64,000 bases of DNA from Hymenopellis radicata (Eukaryota > Basidiomycota > Agaricomycetes > Agaricales > Physalacriaceae), in NCBI GenBank assembly GCA_015501595.1, contig JADNRX010000004.1, forward strand, positions 124,001 through 188,000, read 5' to 3'. The notes beneath the pieces are model-generated. The model was not told where the DNA came from. It saw only the letters and a program-made list of their open reading frames with translations, and did not search any database. Shown piece after piece: positions 44,771-60,767 of this stretch. Made by a program: the position numbers and the translations under genes. Numbering within the stretch: the first letter of the stretch is position 1; every line of letters begins with the position of its first letter.

Positions 44771-47700
44771 ATGGCGGACTCTCTCAATCCATGGATCCAG
44801 GAATATTTAAACAGCGTCGCGCAACAGTTTGGTGCAAACTACACGAAGGCTAAGCGTGTCAATCAAGTCAAGGTGCAACTCATCAAGGTACGAGTCTGGT
44901 CTGCATGCCGTGCTCTTCCAACTCAACAGGGCTGTCTCAGTTTTTAAATCTCGAGTCTAGACCCAAAGATGGCGCTGTATGGGCTCGTATATCGGACAAG
45001 AAATTCTCGATGCCAGTCATGTTCACTCAAGCCGCAATAGCCGCCTACGTCAAGAAGTGTGTGGCCAATTGACGCGTCTGGGCATTCTAAACTGATATAC
45101 ATCATAGACATAAAGGCCCGTCATCATTTATGAAGCTGTCGACTGCTCTCGTTACACTACAAGAGGCTTGTCTTGCTTTCCGTCCAATACCGACAGGTGA
45201 TAAAGTCGGAATTACCGACGATTATTACCTTTATCTCGAGTGCTGCAGTTTCTCCATTTCTGACCAACATCAAAACGACTTGATATGGAAGAAACCGGAG
45301 GATATCATGAAGAATACAAAGATCAAGACGTACGTGGAAGGCCTTCGAAGAGATGGCGGTGGAGGGTATGTCACTCGTTTGATACCACCGACGTACTTGA
45401 AATATGTCCTTATAGAAATGTGTATCTTGAAAAGAGGACTCAGTCCCAGACCAGAGCGATGAACAAGAAGTTCCAAGATATACCTTTCGAACGCCTTCCC
45501 TCACCACGAAGTGCCGAACAGCCCAAATCGGCCAAGAAGACAGTACGTGAGGATCCCTTCTGGAAGGTGCGTCTTACGTAGACTCGTGTCACTCTTTATT
45601 TGACCACGAACTCTTAGGATCTGAATGAAACAAACTGGAATATCAAGTTGCAGAGGGCTCAAGCAACGCCAAGTCTCAGTATGAGTTCCCAATTCCAGTA
45701 TTGGATTTCGCGCCTCATTGTGTATGCAGCGGATTCTGAAGAGCAAACGCAAACCGTTACGCCTGCGAGGAGAAAGCCAGAACCTGCCCAAGGTAGGCAG
45801 ACAATCTTACTTGATGTTCAGAACTTAATTTCACTCATAGTTAGTACCGACCAAACAGAGTCTTCTCAGGACGACAACTCAATGTCTGAGGCCTCGAGCT
45901 CCGCAGCCTCCGCCCCTCTGACAGAAACTGGTCTGTAAGCCCCGAAAGGCAAACCCCGGCATTCGCAGATGGAGATTCTTCGCCAACTTCTTCTCCTTCC
46001 CGAAGCGCTCCAAGTCTTCTAGTCCCTTAAAAGCTAGATCTACCCGTCCTCGTCAGCCTGTACTTTTGTCATCCCCGTCACCCGGCTCTTCCCATTCCTC
46101 TCATAACGAGGAGGAAGAACACGAAGTGGCGTCGTTCCTCTCAACTCCCGGGCGACCTCTATCCACTTCAAAGTTTCCAGCAAGCCACTCCCGTAATATT
46201 GCTGAAGCCGGTCCTTCGAAACCGAGGACGCCTTCATCTACTATCCCGCTATCGCCAAAGAAAAGCCCTTTCCCGCAACCATCTTCTCCGGGTAGTCAGG
46301 ACAATGACTATATCAAGTCGCGGCCACTTACCCGCCCAGCTCACATCGCGGTTCGAAAAGGTTCCCCTACCAAAAATGCTCAGGCTTTCCGACTCGCATC
46401 AGCTCGGCAAGAGCCCTAGGATTCTAGTACCGAACTCTGACACGTCGGGTATTGCTTCCCAATCCCAACATTTGTCGACTCAGGAATCACAGTCTCAGCC
46501 TGGTTGGCCACCATTCCCGTCCCAGTCGCAGGTTCATTTTTCTCAGCTACGGCAATCTTCCCAACGACGAGACCAAACTTCATTACAACGCCGTTCTTCG
46601 CATTCGCAGAGCTCTGCGGCATCACAGCGCGAGCCCAAACCTCTAACACCGCAGGGCTCGCTTCCGCCAGTCTCTAACCAAGCACTCGAAACTCAGGATC
46701 AATCCCAAGCCCAATCATCCCCGCAGATTTCCAGGTCGTCACGGCGTGGTACCAGACCTTCATCCCCTCATGACCCGCTTTTTTCTCAGGATCCCAATGA
46801 AGAAGTGCAATTGCAGCGCCACACTCACGTTGGCGGGCAGTTATCCCCAACTTCTGGCGAAGGGCATACTGGATCTCAGTCGAAAGAAAAATTCCGAGCC
46901 ATAAAGACTGCGTCTCAAGGGAGGTCTTTTGGAGACTCGGAAGAGGACGACGGTGATTCATTGTTTTCGGGCGATGGTGATATCGCATTTTCTTCTGATT
47001 CACCTCAGTCAGATGGTGAAGCCTCGGATGTTCCTGCGGCGGATGGGGATTCGATATCAGTCAATCTCCCCGGTACTCAGAGGGACATGGATATTGACGA
47101 GGGTGATGAGGTGTCTCGTGCATCTAGCGCAGGACCAGAGGTGGACATGAACGTCGAGGATTCATCCGATTCCGACGTTCGCATGGAGCAAGCAGATCAA
47201 AATGACGAGATCAGAGATACCGTCATGAAGGACGCTACAGATGGTACCGCATCTTCCGATCCCCCGCACCTTTCACAGCCCAAACCATTGTCGGAGGATG
47301 ACCGTCAAGTGAACGATGATCTGTTCGGTGATTCTGGTTCCCACATAGGCAAGGCCGAGGCGAAATACGTTCTTCGTTCACCACGACCTCCGGACGCCAA
47401 TCAAAAAGAAGCCCTTGAACATAATCGCGAGGCATGGGAGCAACCTACTTTCATGCGTCAGAACATCATCCGACCGTCACAATCCATCAATCCTGAGAAA
47501 ACTTCCGATGCACACCCGGATGAATCAGATTTGCCTGCCCATAATACGCCAACGGCGCGCAGCGGGTATTCATCTGTGGCAAGTCGCGATAATCAGATGG
47601 ATGGCGGGAAGGCGAAACGTCGATCAGAAGCAGATAGAATCAATGTTTTGAAGGCAACTCAGCACCCGTCCGGCGACATCCCATCGCCTTCCCAGATGCT

Positions 47701-48050
47701 CGAAGGATCGAAGCTGAAAGGATACACAGTAAATTTGCTAGAAAAGCTCAAACCGAGCCGGATGGTCAACTGGAAGGGCTTGCAGGCAGGTCTTTTGGTG
47801 TTTGAGAGGGCACGGGCGCACGAGTTACGGCAGAACAGGGAAGAATGAAATGTGTTTTTTCATTTTTCTGAAGGGATGCGCCGACAAAGGCGTGTGGAAA
47901 GACGAAAAGGCGTGTAGGCTCAAAGCAGAAGCGCTATGGCCAAACGGACCGTCACGAAAGCCGAAGTGGCTGATCGAAGATTCGGAGATGTCAAATTCAA
48001 GGATGGGCAGTGTGTATCATGATGAGGAGATGGGAGGAGAGGTTGTATAA
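44771..48050 (+). CDS. Candidate shelterin protein TPP1/Tpz1 (OB-fold) with long Ser-rich tail
   Basis: The N-terminus MADSLNPWIQEYLNSVAQQF plus VKVQLIKFLNLESRPKDGAV, WARISDKKFSMPVMFTQAAI and, after a further intron, SSFMKLSTALVTLQEACLAF and LYLECCSFSISDQHQND resembles the TPP1/Est3 OB fold that caps telomeres with POT1 and recruits telomerase. This is pattern recognition, not a computed match. Later exons hold a Ser/Pro/Gln-rich acidic region (about 45850-47600), the part that in TPP1 binds other shelterin subunits. The end has KGYTVNLLEKLKPSRMVNWK and GVWKDEKACRLKAEALWPNG. Single-base frame changes are needed at about 45926, 46011 and 46415, and the last junction is unresolved. The gene may have more than one break, or one or two unseen introns. 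Confidence 0.5.
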
Positions 48051-48503
48051 AGTGGCGTCTGTACTACCTGATATACTTATCCAAACACTCCTTTACACTC
48101 TGGGCTGTTCCTGCGTTCGATAGGTAGCGGGCAGCAAAGCGGGCTCGTGTGCATTGAAATTTCCCGGGTGGAAACCATCAAATTAAGAAACACTGGTTAG
48201 TCATCCGGCCTCACGTGGACTCTTTCACTCTTTTCACTTCCTTTTTGGCGCCGTCGGACTCTTGGCTGTCCTGCAGTCGAGAGATCAGATTCTGCGCCTT
48301 CCCGTCTTACCACTACTTCTGTCGTCGTCGTCGTTGCGCACGACGCCGACGGTCTTGTCATCACCGCCTCGATATCGGGGTCGCTTGTCTGCGGCCCATT
48401 CTCAAACCTGTCCGCTCAACCTCACTCTGTGAGCCCACTTGCCACCACTGGCCCAGTCGGTATTCTGTCCAAATCCCTTCGCTGGGATTCCTTGTTTCTT
48501 GTC
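48051..48503. other. Intergenic or unresolved 5' exon, about 450 nt
   Basis: Frames here read as plausible N-terminal sequence of the next gene (FHFLFGAVGLLAVLQS, then SVVVVVAHDADGLVITAS and GSLVCGPFSNLSAQPHS) but not in one frame and without an ATG. They probably hold its signal peptide and luminal part, with a base error. Confidence 0.4.
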
Positions 48504-51244
48504 ATGAGCCTCTCTGTTGGAGGCTTAGGGCTCATCTCCCTCCGCAATCCATTTGCGGATGTGGTCGGCACCGTCTGGGGCAAGGGCGACATCAGGTCCA
48601 TGTTCTGGCTTATCGTTTTCTGCATCGTTTTTCTTGTCCTGGGTCAGTGTCTGCTTTCTCAGCCACTTTACCGCATTCCATGTCGATTCTAACGTGTCTA
48701 CATTCTAGCTTACCTCACAAACCCATCCGAAACGTCCTTTCGGACGTTCTTGACAGAGCAATCCTTTCGCCAACATCTCAGTCGCCTCGATGATAACATC
48801 GACGAACACGAACAAGAAACAAACTCTTCTCATCGCTCTTCGGTCCGACGCAATGTTCCACACAATGCGCACACACTCCCTTTTGACAATCGGTCTCCTT
48901 TCCACTTTGCCAACCGTGCATCTGTCTCTCTTCGCACTCCTAAACACGTCTTCCACAGCTTTGGTATCTTTACCATTGCTGCGATTATTCCTGTCAGCAA
49001 GTCAGAACGTGGCGCTGTCAAGTCAATAGAGAACATCTCCGTGATCTGTGACTCTTGGTACCTCGGTGTGTTCGGTCGATGGTGGCGCGGCGGCGTACTT
49101 GAGTCCTGGTACCAGGATGTCTTTTCCAGAGCCAACGACGAAGAAAGCTGGAGTTCAGGCATTCTGGGTATGAAGACGACGGAGAGGCACAACGACTACT
49201 CCGGTAGGTGTATCGATGTTCACCTTCTGATCCCATCTCATATCTATAGCGCTCTCAGGTCTTCCATTTTCAACCAAGAATCTGCCTCCACATCTTCTGT
49301 CTCGCGGATCTCCTCCAAGACTGCGAAATCGCGATAAATCGTCTCAGCGCTCTGGGACTACCCCCACCCCGCAGTTCCTCGCCTCCGCCACTGCCCAAAT
49401 CGGTTTCACTTCCTCTTCACAGGGATCATGCCGCTGTCTCACCTCCCTTGATTCAACCCCAGTCAAAAAGCGTGTATTCCGAGTCATTAGGCGCAGGGCC
49501 ACAAGGACACACTCTGGCGACCTTTGATCAGTCGCCGCATGTAGCCGACTTGCTTCGCCAGGTTTCCACATCCAAAGCCTCCATCTTGGAACTTCACACT
49601 CAGCTCAACGATTGTCGCCTTGGTGCTTCGCAATCTCATGCCGTCCTGCAGCAGGAATTGGAGTCTTGTCGCGAACGGAAACGACAGGAGGATAGTGTAC
49701 GAAACGAGCTGAAAACGAGGACCAAGACCTTAGATGACGCCAAGAGACAAGCGGAGAGCTCGAAACGTGATTCAGATAAAAGGCTGAAAGCTGCTATTAC
49801 TACACGCCAGGACACCCAACTTCGGATTGATCACATTGACTCGGACATTGCGCGCTTACGTCGATGCATACTTGCTGATGAAGAGGCGATCGCGGGGGTC
49901 GAATCTCAGGCAGAGACTCAGGTCAAGGCTGCATTAGAGCAGAAGCATTACGAGATCAACGCAGCGGAGGATGCTGTTGCTGCGCTCAATTTGCGCACTC
50001 GGGATTTGGAAGACAAGTTGGCCGCGCAGAAGGACAAGCTCCAGGCGATCCGAGAGCGCATGCAAGTGTTGCAACAGAGCCAACGCCTTGTCATTTTCAG
50101 CTACAGATTCTCCCACGGCGCCGTGGCCTGCACAGGACGCTAATCACTCACCTTCGAACTCGCACCACTCAATCTCCGAACAGACATCGTCAGACGGGGC
50201 ATCGTCAGATATTCCGTCTCCATTACTTCCGGAATTTGCCTCTCGTCAATCCGCCATTGGGACATTGCCGTCGCTGAGCCAGCCATACACTCGAGAACAT
50301 GATCGTCAACTCGGCCAACCCGTCACCAGCAACTTTGCACCGTTCGCCGACTTAGATCAGCAGAAGACCGCCGCTCTGTCACCCACTTCCTCTTCATTGA
50401 TACCCTCAGGTCTCATGTCTTCGTTGGCTCTTGACAACGTCGACGGCATATCCAGGTCTTTCCAGTCAGAAAGCGACGTGTTTCTCGATCGTCACTGGCG
50501 GAAAGAGGCGGCAGTCTATGGTCCGCCTCATCGTCAACACTCTTCATCGGATGAACACATATCACGGTACGACACCCTGCAATCTTCCCCGACGTCGCTG
50601 CATGCTCCCGGCAGTGACACGGAGTATGATCCATTCGAGGTGCGCATGCAGCCTCGTGAACGCGAACGGTATTCGCTGCGTTCCGACGCTATGGATATGC
50701 AGCGGGCATCATTGTATCCCAGAAACCCCTCTATTGCCCCGTCCTCGTGTATCCCGTCGGTGATGAACCGGTTGACCAGGACAAGGTTTCAACTCATCGT
50801 CGCTGGTTCTCTTCGTCCAGGGATAAGCACAACAAGAAGGGACTCAATCCGGATGCGCAGGTCTTCAGCGTTCCCAGGTCGCGCACATCCGGACACATAT
50901 CCCAGATGTCTTACGATGCACTGAATCCACACGGCATGGGTCACAATCTGGCAGCACATACCTCCGATAGCAGCACGCTTTTACGTGCTTTCGCGCCCTC
51001 GGCTGCAGAGCGCGAGGTGCTTCAGCGCGCTCTCGGGGGTTCGACCAATGCCAGTTTGGAACGTTTACCAAGTCTGAGTGACGTTGGGAGTATTCCGCCG
51101 TCTCCCAACCATGTTCACGCTCAGTCTTTACCCGGTTCGACGATGGATAAAATCCCTGCATGGTTACAATCGTTACCTCGGATTCGCAAGCCCAATTTTA
51201 GTCCTTGGGATGAAGAGGATGTGGCCCCCAGGAAGAGTGGTTGA
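48504..51244 (+). CDS. Membrane-anchored coiled-coil protein, unknown (frame breaks)
   Basis: Unrecognised. The first ATG in frame gives MSLSVGGLGLISLRNPFADV, then a span MFWLIVFCIVFLVLAYLT. A cytosolic part with the unusual SWYLGVFGRWWRGG, VLESWYQDVFSRANDEESWS and NDYSG follows. After an intron (about 49204-49258) come a Ser/Pro linker and a long coiled coil (49540-50080): LLRQVSTSKASILELHTQLN, ELKTRTKTLDDAKRQAESSK, LRTRDLEDKLAAQKDKLQAI. The tail is disordered and ends FSPWDEEDVAPRKSG. Frame changes are needed near 49361-49370 (C runs), 50060-50090 and 50743. Because of these I cannot exclude two adjacent genes, split near 49340. Confidence 0.45.
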
Positions 51245-52013
51245 AGTGTTGTGGACGATCTCAAGTAGAAGTGGCGTAGGCAAGCAAGCAACTGTGTGTA
51301 CAAATTCCTCGATATGAGAAGAAGGGTATTTGGTCCTTGATGTTTATATAGCAAATTGAATCGTATATTACTGTGCTTAACGTCGAAGTAGCGTTCTCTC
51401 GACTTTCCGTCATACGTTTAGGTTCGATAATTCTTAAGCACAAGCGTGGAATGAAGAAACTTGTGAAGATCTGATGGTTCGTACTTGACAACAGTGGCCG
51501 AGATGAGGAGAGAAGAACTGAATTAGTTTTGGCATCATGACTGAAGCGCATACCTAACGTTAGACCATTTATTGTACTTAGCTCTGGACAAAAGTGGTGG
51601 CAGATTTATATGCGCAAATCAATAAATGGAATCGCCTATCATACCACTATTATTATTTCATGTAGCGTCGTATACGGATCGTGAAGAAAGCAAAATCTGT
51701 GCGATAGCAGTTAAATTACCAGCTGGTGAAGAATTGGGCCAAATATCAATACACCATGAAATAACGGCCGAGACAGCGAACAGGTTCGGAGAGTATTACG
51801 TCCACGCCGCGGCTTGTAGAAATAAAATGGATGGAAGGAACGTGTGACGCAGGGTGTGGAAACCCAATGCGTGGTGGAGTCCGGACATTTGAATGTCCGA
51901 TGCAGAGAAGAATGGGATAAATTGCTTGCGGGGGTATAATCAACAGTGTGAATGGAACGATCGAACAGACCGCGTATACCAGTCGACGGGACGCGACCTG
52001 AAACGACGGCGGG
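51245..52013. other. Convergent 3' region, 769 nt
   Basis: Between the 3' ends of the coiled-coil gene (+) and phosphatase copy B (-). AT-richer than the genes. Only short unsupported frames. Confidence 0.5.
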
Positions 52014-55183
<3,170 letters not shown>

Positions 55184-56490
55184 ATGCTAGCCTCCGCTAC
55201 AGGTGGCCTTCTCCGTCGCAGTGTCGATGGCTTCCTTGGTGCAGTCGGCAATACGCCTCTGGTAGTTCTTTCCCGTGTTCTTCCCAACGCTGTCCAACAC
55301 GTCTACTAGATCCACCTGAAGACCCTCTCGGAAAAGACTGGCTGCACTATACTCGGAAAAGCAGAATTTCAGAATCCGGGTGGAAGTGTCAAGGACCGCG
55401 CTGCGTTGGGTGTCGTCCGAGACGCGGAAGAACGCGGCCTGTAAGTATTTTGTTTGTTCACGGCGTCCTATGCTCATTCTACATCAGTCTGAAGCCTGGA
55501 GGCACCGTGGTCGAAGGAACGGCTGGCAACACAGGTATCGGACTCGCCCATGTCTGTCGCGCAAAAGGATATCGATGTGTCATCTTCATGCCCGACACCC
55601 AGGTAACTTGCTCGCGCATTCATCCCAATGTGTTCTCACAACGCTTTCTATAGAGTCAAGAAAAGATCGACCTCCTCCGCATGCTCGGCGCCGAGGTCTA
55701 TCCTGTCCCTGCCGTCGCGTACGACAATCCGGCAAACTACAATCATCAAGCACGCGACTTTGCCAAGGATCTCCCCAACGCCATCTGGACTGACCAATTC
55801 GACAACACCGCCAACGCCAGGGCGCACTATCTGACCACTGGACCGGAGATATGGGAACAGACGGGCGGAGAGCTCGATGGCTTCATCTGCGCAACGGGCA
55901 CCGGCGGAACGCTCGCGGGTGCTGGCAAATATCTCAAGGAGAAGAGCAGGGCAAGACGCAGATATGGCTCGCGGATCCGCCTGGTAGTGTCCTGACCAGC
56001 TACATCTCCAGCGGTGGAAAACTGGTCGAACGAACTGGCAGCTCGATGACTGAAGGTTCGAGAAAAAGTCCTTCAGCGCGTCGCGTGTCAAAACTTATGC
56101 TCTTTGCAGGTATCGGTCAAGGCCGGATAACAAACAACCTGGGGACGTTTGTGAACGAACTATCTGGCGCGTTCACTGTACCCGACGAGAAATCGATCGA
56201 GATGCTGTATCAGCTCCTCGACACTGAAGGCCTTTATATGGGCGCCAGTTCTGCGCTGAACGTTGTGGCCGCTGTGGAATTGGCACAAAAACTTGGTAAA
56301 GGTGTGTTGTCCTCCGTGCATCATAATAAGACGTGTTTCAATCCGAATGCAAGGTTCGAAAATCGTGACTATACTCTGCGATGGCGCATACCGATACCAG
56401 AGTCGAATATTCTCCAAGAAGTGGTTAGAATCGAAGGGTTTGACCTCATCAATACCCGAACACCTTAAGAAGTATGCTGTATTAGATTAA
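55184..56490 (+). CDS. Cysteine synthase, mitochondrial fungal type
   Basis: PLP enzyme making cysteine from O-acetylserine and sulfide, or a related beta-replacement activity. [20 protein letters not shown] is a short Arg-containing leader, followed by VGNTPL, then [15 protein letters not shown] with the PLP-binding Lys. [18 protein letters not shown] is the phosphate-binding loop; the EGTAGNTG form is that of the mitochondrial fungal paralogue, not [40 protein letters not shown] and [20 protein letters not shown] complete it. Introns at about 55262-55309, 55442-55487, 55602-55653, 56056-56110 and 56301-56353. The frame changes once at 55949-55951 (GGG); an extra G joins KYLKEKS to [15 protein letters not shown]. 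Confidence 0.9.
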
Positions 56491-56626
56491 CTGAACACGT
56501 CGTTCTCAGCACGTAACATCTCGTCGTGAATTGTTCGTATTCCAATGGGCCAGGCACTAACATATTAAACCGTATAAAAAATTATGGATATCGCGTAAAG
56601 ATTGTATATATAGCAAACTAAAGGAA

Positions 56627-58997
56627 TCAACTTGGACTGCTTGGTGCACTAGTCATCTGTGTCTGGCTGAAGACTTTCAACCACCCGTCTCCCATGTCCT
56701 TCTTCAAAGCTTCGATCCTACGCCGGAATGCTTCTCCGTTGTCTTTAATCTCATCATTGCGGTCTTCGCTATCAGAGAGGTTGGTTGCGGGCTCGTATAC
56801 TGAGGCTGTAACACGGGCACGACGGGCAGCCGATCTAAACGACATGGTTTGCGAACCCCTCTCCCGCCGTAAGGACTGGCTTGCGCTTTGTGAGAGCGTG
56901 GATGAGGAAGGAGGCAGGGGATCATTGACAGACGGCGATGAAACATGAGATTCAGTTTGATGCCGACTGTGACGAGAGGGCCTCAACTTGGGAGAGGTGG
57001 GTGGTGGTGGCGGCGTCGCAGCTGGTGCAGACACCTTCTTCTCCTCTTCAAGCAGCTGCTCAAAGCGTCCCCATTCCTTCTGACCACCTCCAAGCGGACT
57101 GGCGTCGCGAACCATCTTGGGTTTAACTTTTCCCTTGGCCTTGCTAGAACCATCGGATCGCGTGCGTCCGTGTCGAGAACTACTGCGCGTGCTCCCGTCG
57201 CTCTGGTCGCCATCAAGATCAACTATTCGCTTCACTTTCTTTCGACGCGCCTTGCCGACGACACCAACAGCACCCACGGGACCGAGGATCGGGGAAGCAT
57301 TAGAGGATGTCGAGGGTGATGACTGAGAAATGGGACGGTGAAGCGGGGATGTAGGGCGATGGTCGTGCGCATGGCCAACTGCCACCGTCGGTGGCGAATA
57401 CGCAACAGAAACGGGGCGTGTTGAAGACATCTGGTGAGGTGGCGCCACAGTCAATCCTCGCTTCTCGTAGTAGCCAGGTTGAGAGCCATCCAAAGTTATT
57501 GTCTTCCCCTCTTTCCAGAAGAAATCAAAACATGCGATCCTGTAGCCTTCATCCTCGGTGAATGGATTCCCTTCTACCCAGACCTCAATAATGTTGGGCA
57601 GCGTTGCCAGCCGCCCAACTTCTGCACAATCGTCCACTAAATTGTTCCGCAAATCAACGCGTTCAAGTGCGGTAAGCCGCTCAAGACCGCATATTGACTC
57701 TAGGCGGTTGTGAGCCAAGTTGAGATAGAGAACCTGACCCAAGTTGAGATATATGCCAAGGACGGAATCTATCATGTTGTCGGACAAGTTGAGAGACACC
57801 AAATTGAAAAGGGAGCCGAGACCAGAAGGAACGGAAACGAGGAGATTAGAAGACAAGTCCAGATGGGTCAGAGGTGTGAGGAAAGGTATTAGATCGGAAG
57901 GAAAGAAGGCTAATGCATTATCGGCAAGGGAAAGGTGCTTGAGAAATGCCCATTTCAAAGGCGAGAGCTGGGGCGTTGGAGAGGGAGGACTTGCACCACT
58001 GGCACTAGACTCAGCGGGAGGCTGCTGGGAGCGAGTCTCGCCGTCGGAATCCTCGGGAACGGACTCTGGTAGCTGGGTGGCATAGAAAGATACCTGCCTT
58101 TCAGGACCTGCAGGAATCCTTCGATTGCGCTTGCGGCTGGTACTTCCTTCCCTTCTCGCCTGATCGTCTACGACAGCTCCGATGAAGATGTCAGATATAT
58201 CTTCTAAGCCGCTCTTTCTGATCTTCAAACTGAACAAGCTCTCCGCCAGCTTATCCCAACCGAGCAGAGAACGGGGATCGATGTCGATGCATTCTAAACT
58301 CTTCAAGTTTTTGAAAGAGTCAAGAGGGATGGCGTTCTCGTTTGGTGGCTCATTGGCAAGTTCTACTATCATCCTTCGCCCCGGTGCAGTAATCGAGAGA
58401 GCGGGTAGCTTGGTGAAGCTACTGTAGAGATATTTGAGTTCTGCATCAAGCGATGATGGCTCTGGCTTCCCCCACCAGCCTCCTCCAAGAGAGAAGCTGG
58501 AGACAGCGGATAACGAGGAGCGAAACGAGGCGAGGGACAGCGTTTCTGACTTGTCGGCATCTGGAAAGAGGTTGATGTAGCTCATGGGCCGTGAAGGGGA
58601 ATCCACGCGGACGTCGAGCGTTCCGACAGGTAGTCCAAAGGCTTCAAGGCGTATGAGAATGTAGAAAAGGTGATGGGTGTCTATGGAGAGCACGATGGGT
58701 TTCGGAGTGACAGCTTGACTCGCTGAGGTCGGGCCAAACCATCCGAGAGGGTTGAAATAGGATGCATTGTCGGTAGGTGGTTTAGAACGAGGCGGTCGCC
58801 GTCGGGGCATGCCGGCCTCGGCGAGGCTCTTCTCATAGGAACGAATGAAGGCTGCAATGCGCCGTAGATATTCGTCGCCTGGCTCATGTCCATGCCGAGT
58901 GGCCGACTACTGCTGTGTCAGCGCTGGTCGTCTACGCAGAGAGAAATGACTTACTGGTTGGTATATCGGCTAAGAGGGCTGTAAGAAGGACAAAGAT
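56627..58997 (-). CDS. Leucine-rich-repeat protein with Ser-rich tail; 5' end unresolved
   Basis: A continuous frame from about 58895 to 56627, preceded by an exon (QQAIFVLLTALLADIPT) joined across an intron of about 55 nt to GHEPGDEYLRRIAAFIRSYE. No ATG is found in that frame, so the true start lies in a further upstream exon. LRRs: LKHLSLADNALAFFPSDLIP, LTHLDLSSNLLVSVPSGLGS, LVSLNLSDNMIDSV, LYLNLAHNRLESICGLERLT and LERVDLRNNLVDDCAEVGRL, with the cap IIEVWVEGNPFTEDEGYRIA. A basic Ser-rich tail follows (KARRKKVKRIVDLDG), ending FSQTQMTSAPSSPS. The LRR-plus-cap layout is like SDS22/nischarin-type signalling adaptors. A role cannot be given. Confidence 0.75.
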
Positions 58998-59122
58998 GGC
59001 CTGTTGTGCATGAGGAGCAGATGAGGGTCCTTGAGTGTCACGTGCACGGTCATTACGTAGTAGACGCGCGTTTGACTTTCCTTCTCCCACCACCATCTAT
59101 TGGATCGCGACGACCAGTAGCC

Positions 59123-60552
59123 ATGAAGGTCACTGTCAAAACAACTCAGCAAAAGGTTTTCCAGGCAGGTCGTCCTTCTCCATTCTTACAGCACTCGCCA
59201 CTCATCGCGACTTGCAGATTGACGTTGAAGAAGAGGAGACAATCGGCGGTCTGAAAAACAAGATCCAAGAATCGCAAGGTCATCCTGTCTCTAGCCAGAA
59301 GGTTATATACTCAGGTTGGCATCCATATCCTCTTCTCCAGGCTATCCTCAATGATCAACAGGTAAAATATTGGCCGATGACAAGACTGTAGGATCATGCG
59401 GAATAAAAGAAAAGGATTTCTTGGTTCTCATGGTCTCCAAGGTGCGTACCCAATGATGAATCGCGTTCCACCATAATCTAACCCTCTAATCCAGCCTAAA
59501 CCCACACCTACCCCAATGCCCGCAACAGCTTCGACTTCAACAGCTTCTGCACCTGCCGCCGCCCCAGCTCCCGCTCAAGCTGATGCTCCTGCTTCTGCTC
59601 CTGCCGCACCTGCACCTGCTGCTCCCGCCGCTCCTGCTCCCTTTGGCGATTCAAGTTCCTTCTTGACCGGTGAAGCCCTTCAGTCTACTATCAACAACAT
59701 GACGGAGATGGGCTTCGAGAGGGAGCAGGTCCTACGTGCTCTACGTGCAAGCTACAACAACCCGGATCGTGCTGTTGAGTATTTGATGACTGTCAGTTAA
59801 CGTTGGCTGCTTGATTTCTCGTTTTGACTTATCAACTTATCCTAAGGGCATTCCCGCACATTTGGAAGCCGAGGCTTCTGGAGCCGCTGCTCCCGCGGCC
59901 GGCGCGGCACCTGCTGCAGCGACCAATGCGGCTGCTCCTCCCGCTGCTACTCCTGCTGCTCCTGCCTCCGCAGCTCCCACTGGGCCTCAAAACCTTTTCC
60001 AAGTATGTCTTTTGGTGTTCAATTGAAGCTTTTGCTGACTCCTCATAGCTCGCCCAACAGCAGCAACAGCAACAAGCAACGACAGGTGGTGCTGGTCTTG
60101 GTAGTCTTGGAGGTGGCGGTGGAATGCCACCGATTGACATGGCTGCACTGCAATCCACCCCGCAGCTACAGCAGCTCCGAGAGCTGTTGCAGCAGAACCC
60201 CGCGCTCATCCAACCCATCATTCACCAGCTCGCTGCCAACAATCCTCAGCTTGGTCAACTTATCCAGCAAAACCCTGAAGCCTTGATGCAACTTTTGGGC
60301 GGCGGAGGTGCTGAAGGCGACGACGATGGTCCTGTTCCTCCCGGGAGTCATGTCGTCCATGTCACCGAGGAGGAAAGAGCTGCCATTGAACGAGTAAGTC
60401 AATACATACCCATAACCAAAGTAATTCTAATATACTCGCAGTTGGAAGCTCTAGGATTTACGCGCCAAGCTGTATTAGAGGCTTACTTTGCGTGTGATAA
60501 GAACGAAGAGCTGGCTGCGAACTACCTGTTCGAAGGTGGATTCGAAGATTAA
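59123..60552 (+). CDS. RAD23: UV excision repair / proteasome shuttle RAD23
   Basis: Binds XPC/Rad4 in nucleotide excision repair and delivers ubiquitinated proteins to the proteasome. Domains in order: ubiquitin-like (MKVTVKTTQQK, IDVEEEETIGGLKNKIQESQ, KVIYSGKIL..), Ala/Pro-rich linker, UBA1 (INNMTEMGFEREQVLRALRA, NPDRAVEYLM), second Ala/Pro linker, Gln run, XPC-binding domain (LQQLRELLQQNPALIQPIIH, NPEALMQLLGG) and UBA2 (IERLEALGFTRQAVLEAYFA, NEELAANYLFEGGFED). At least six introns, all in frame. Divergent from the LRR gene with a very short shared promoter. No defect seen. Confidence 0.96.
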
Positions 60553-60767
60553 CTGTCGCGTTATTGTATTGCATTAACAAAGTGTATATGTACTGGTCAA
60601 GGGTAAGATTACGAACACAGCTTTTATCACTGTAACAGCTGTCTTTGGGGATTGGTTATATTTATGATATATCCTGTATGAAAGCTGTCGTCGTGAAATC
60701 AGAAATAATAATATATATGCAGCGGTATTTGTAGCGCTTTGTGACGCGTACTGGCTTGACTCTTCCC

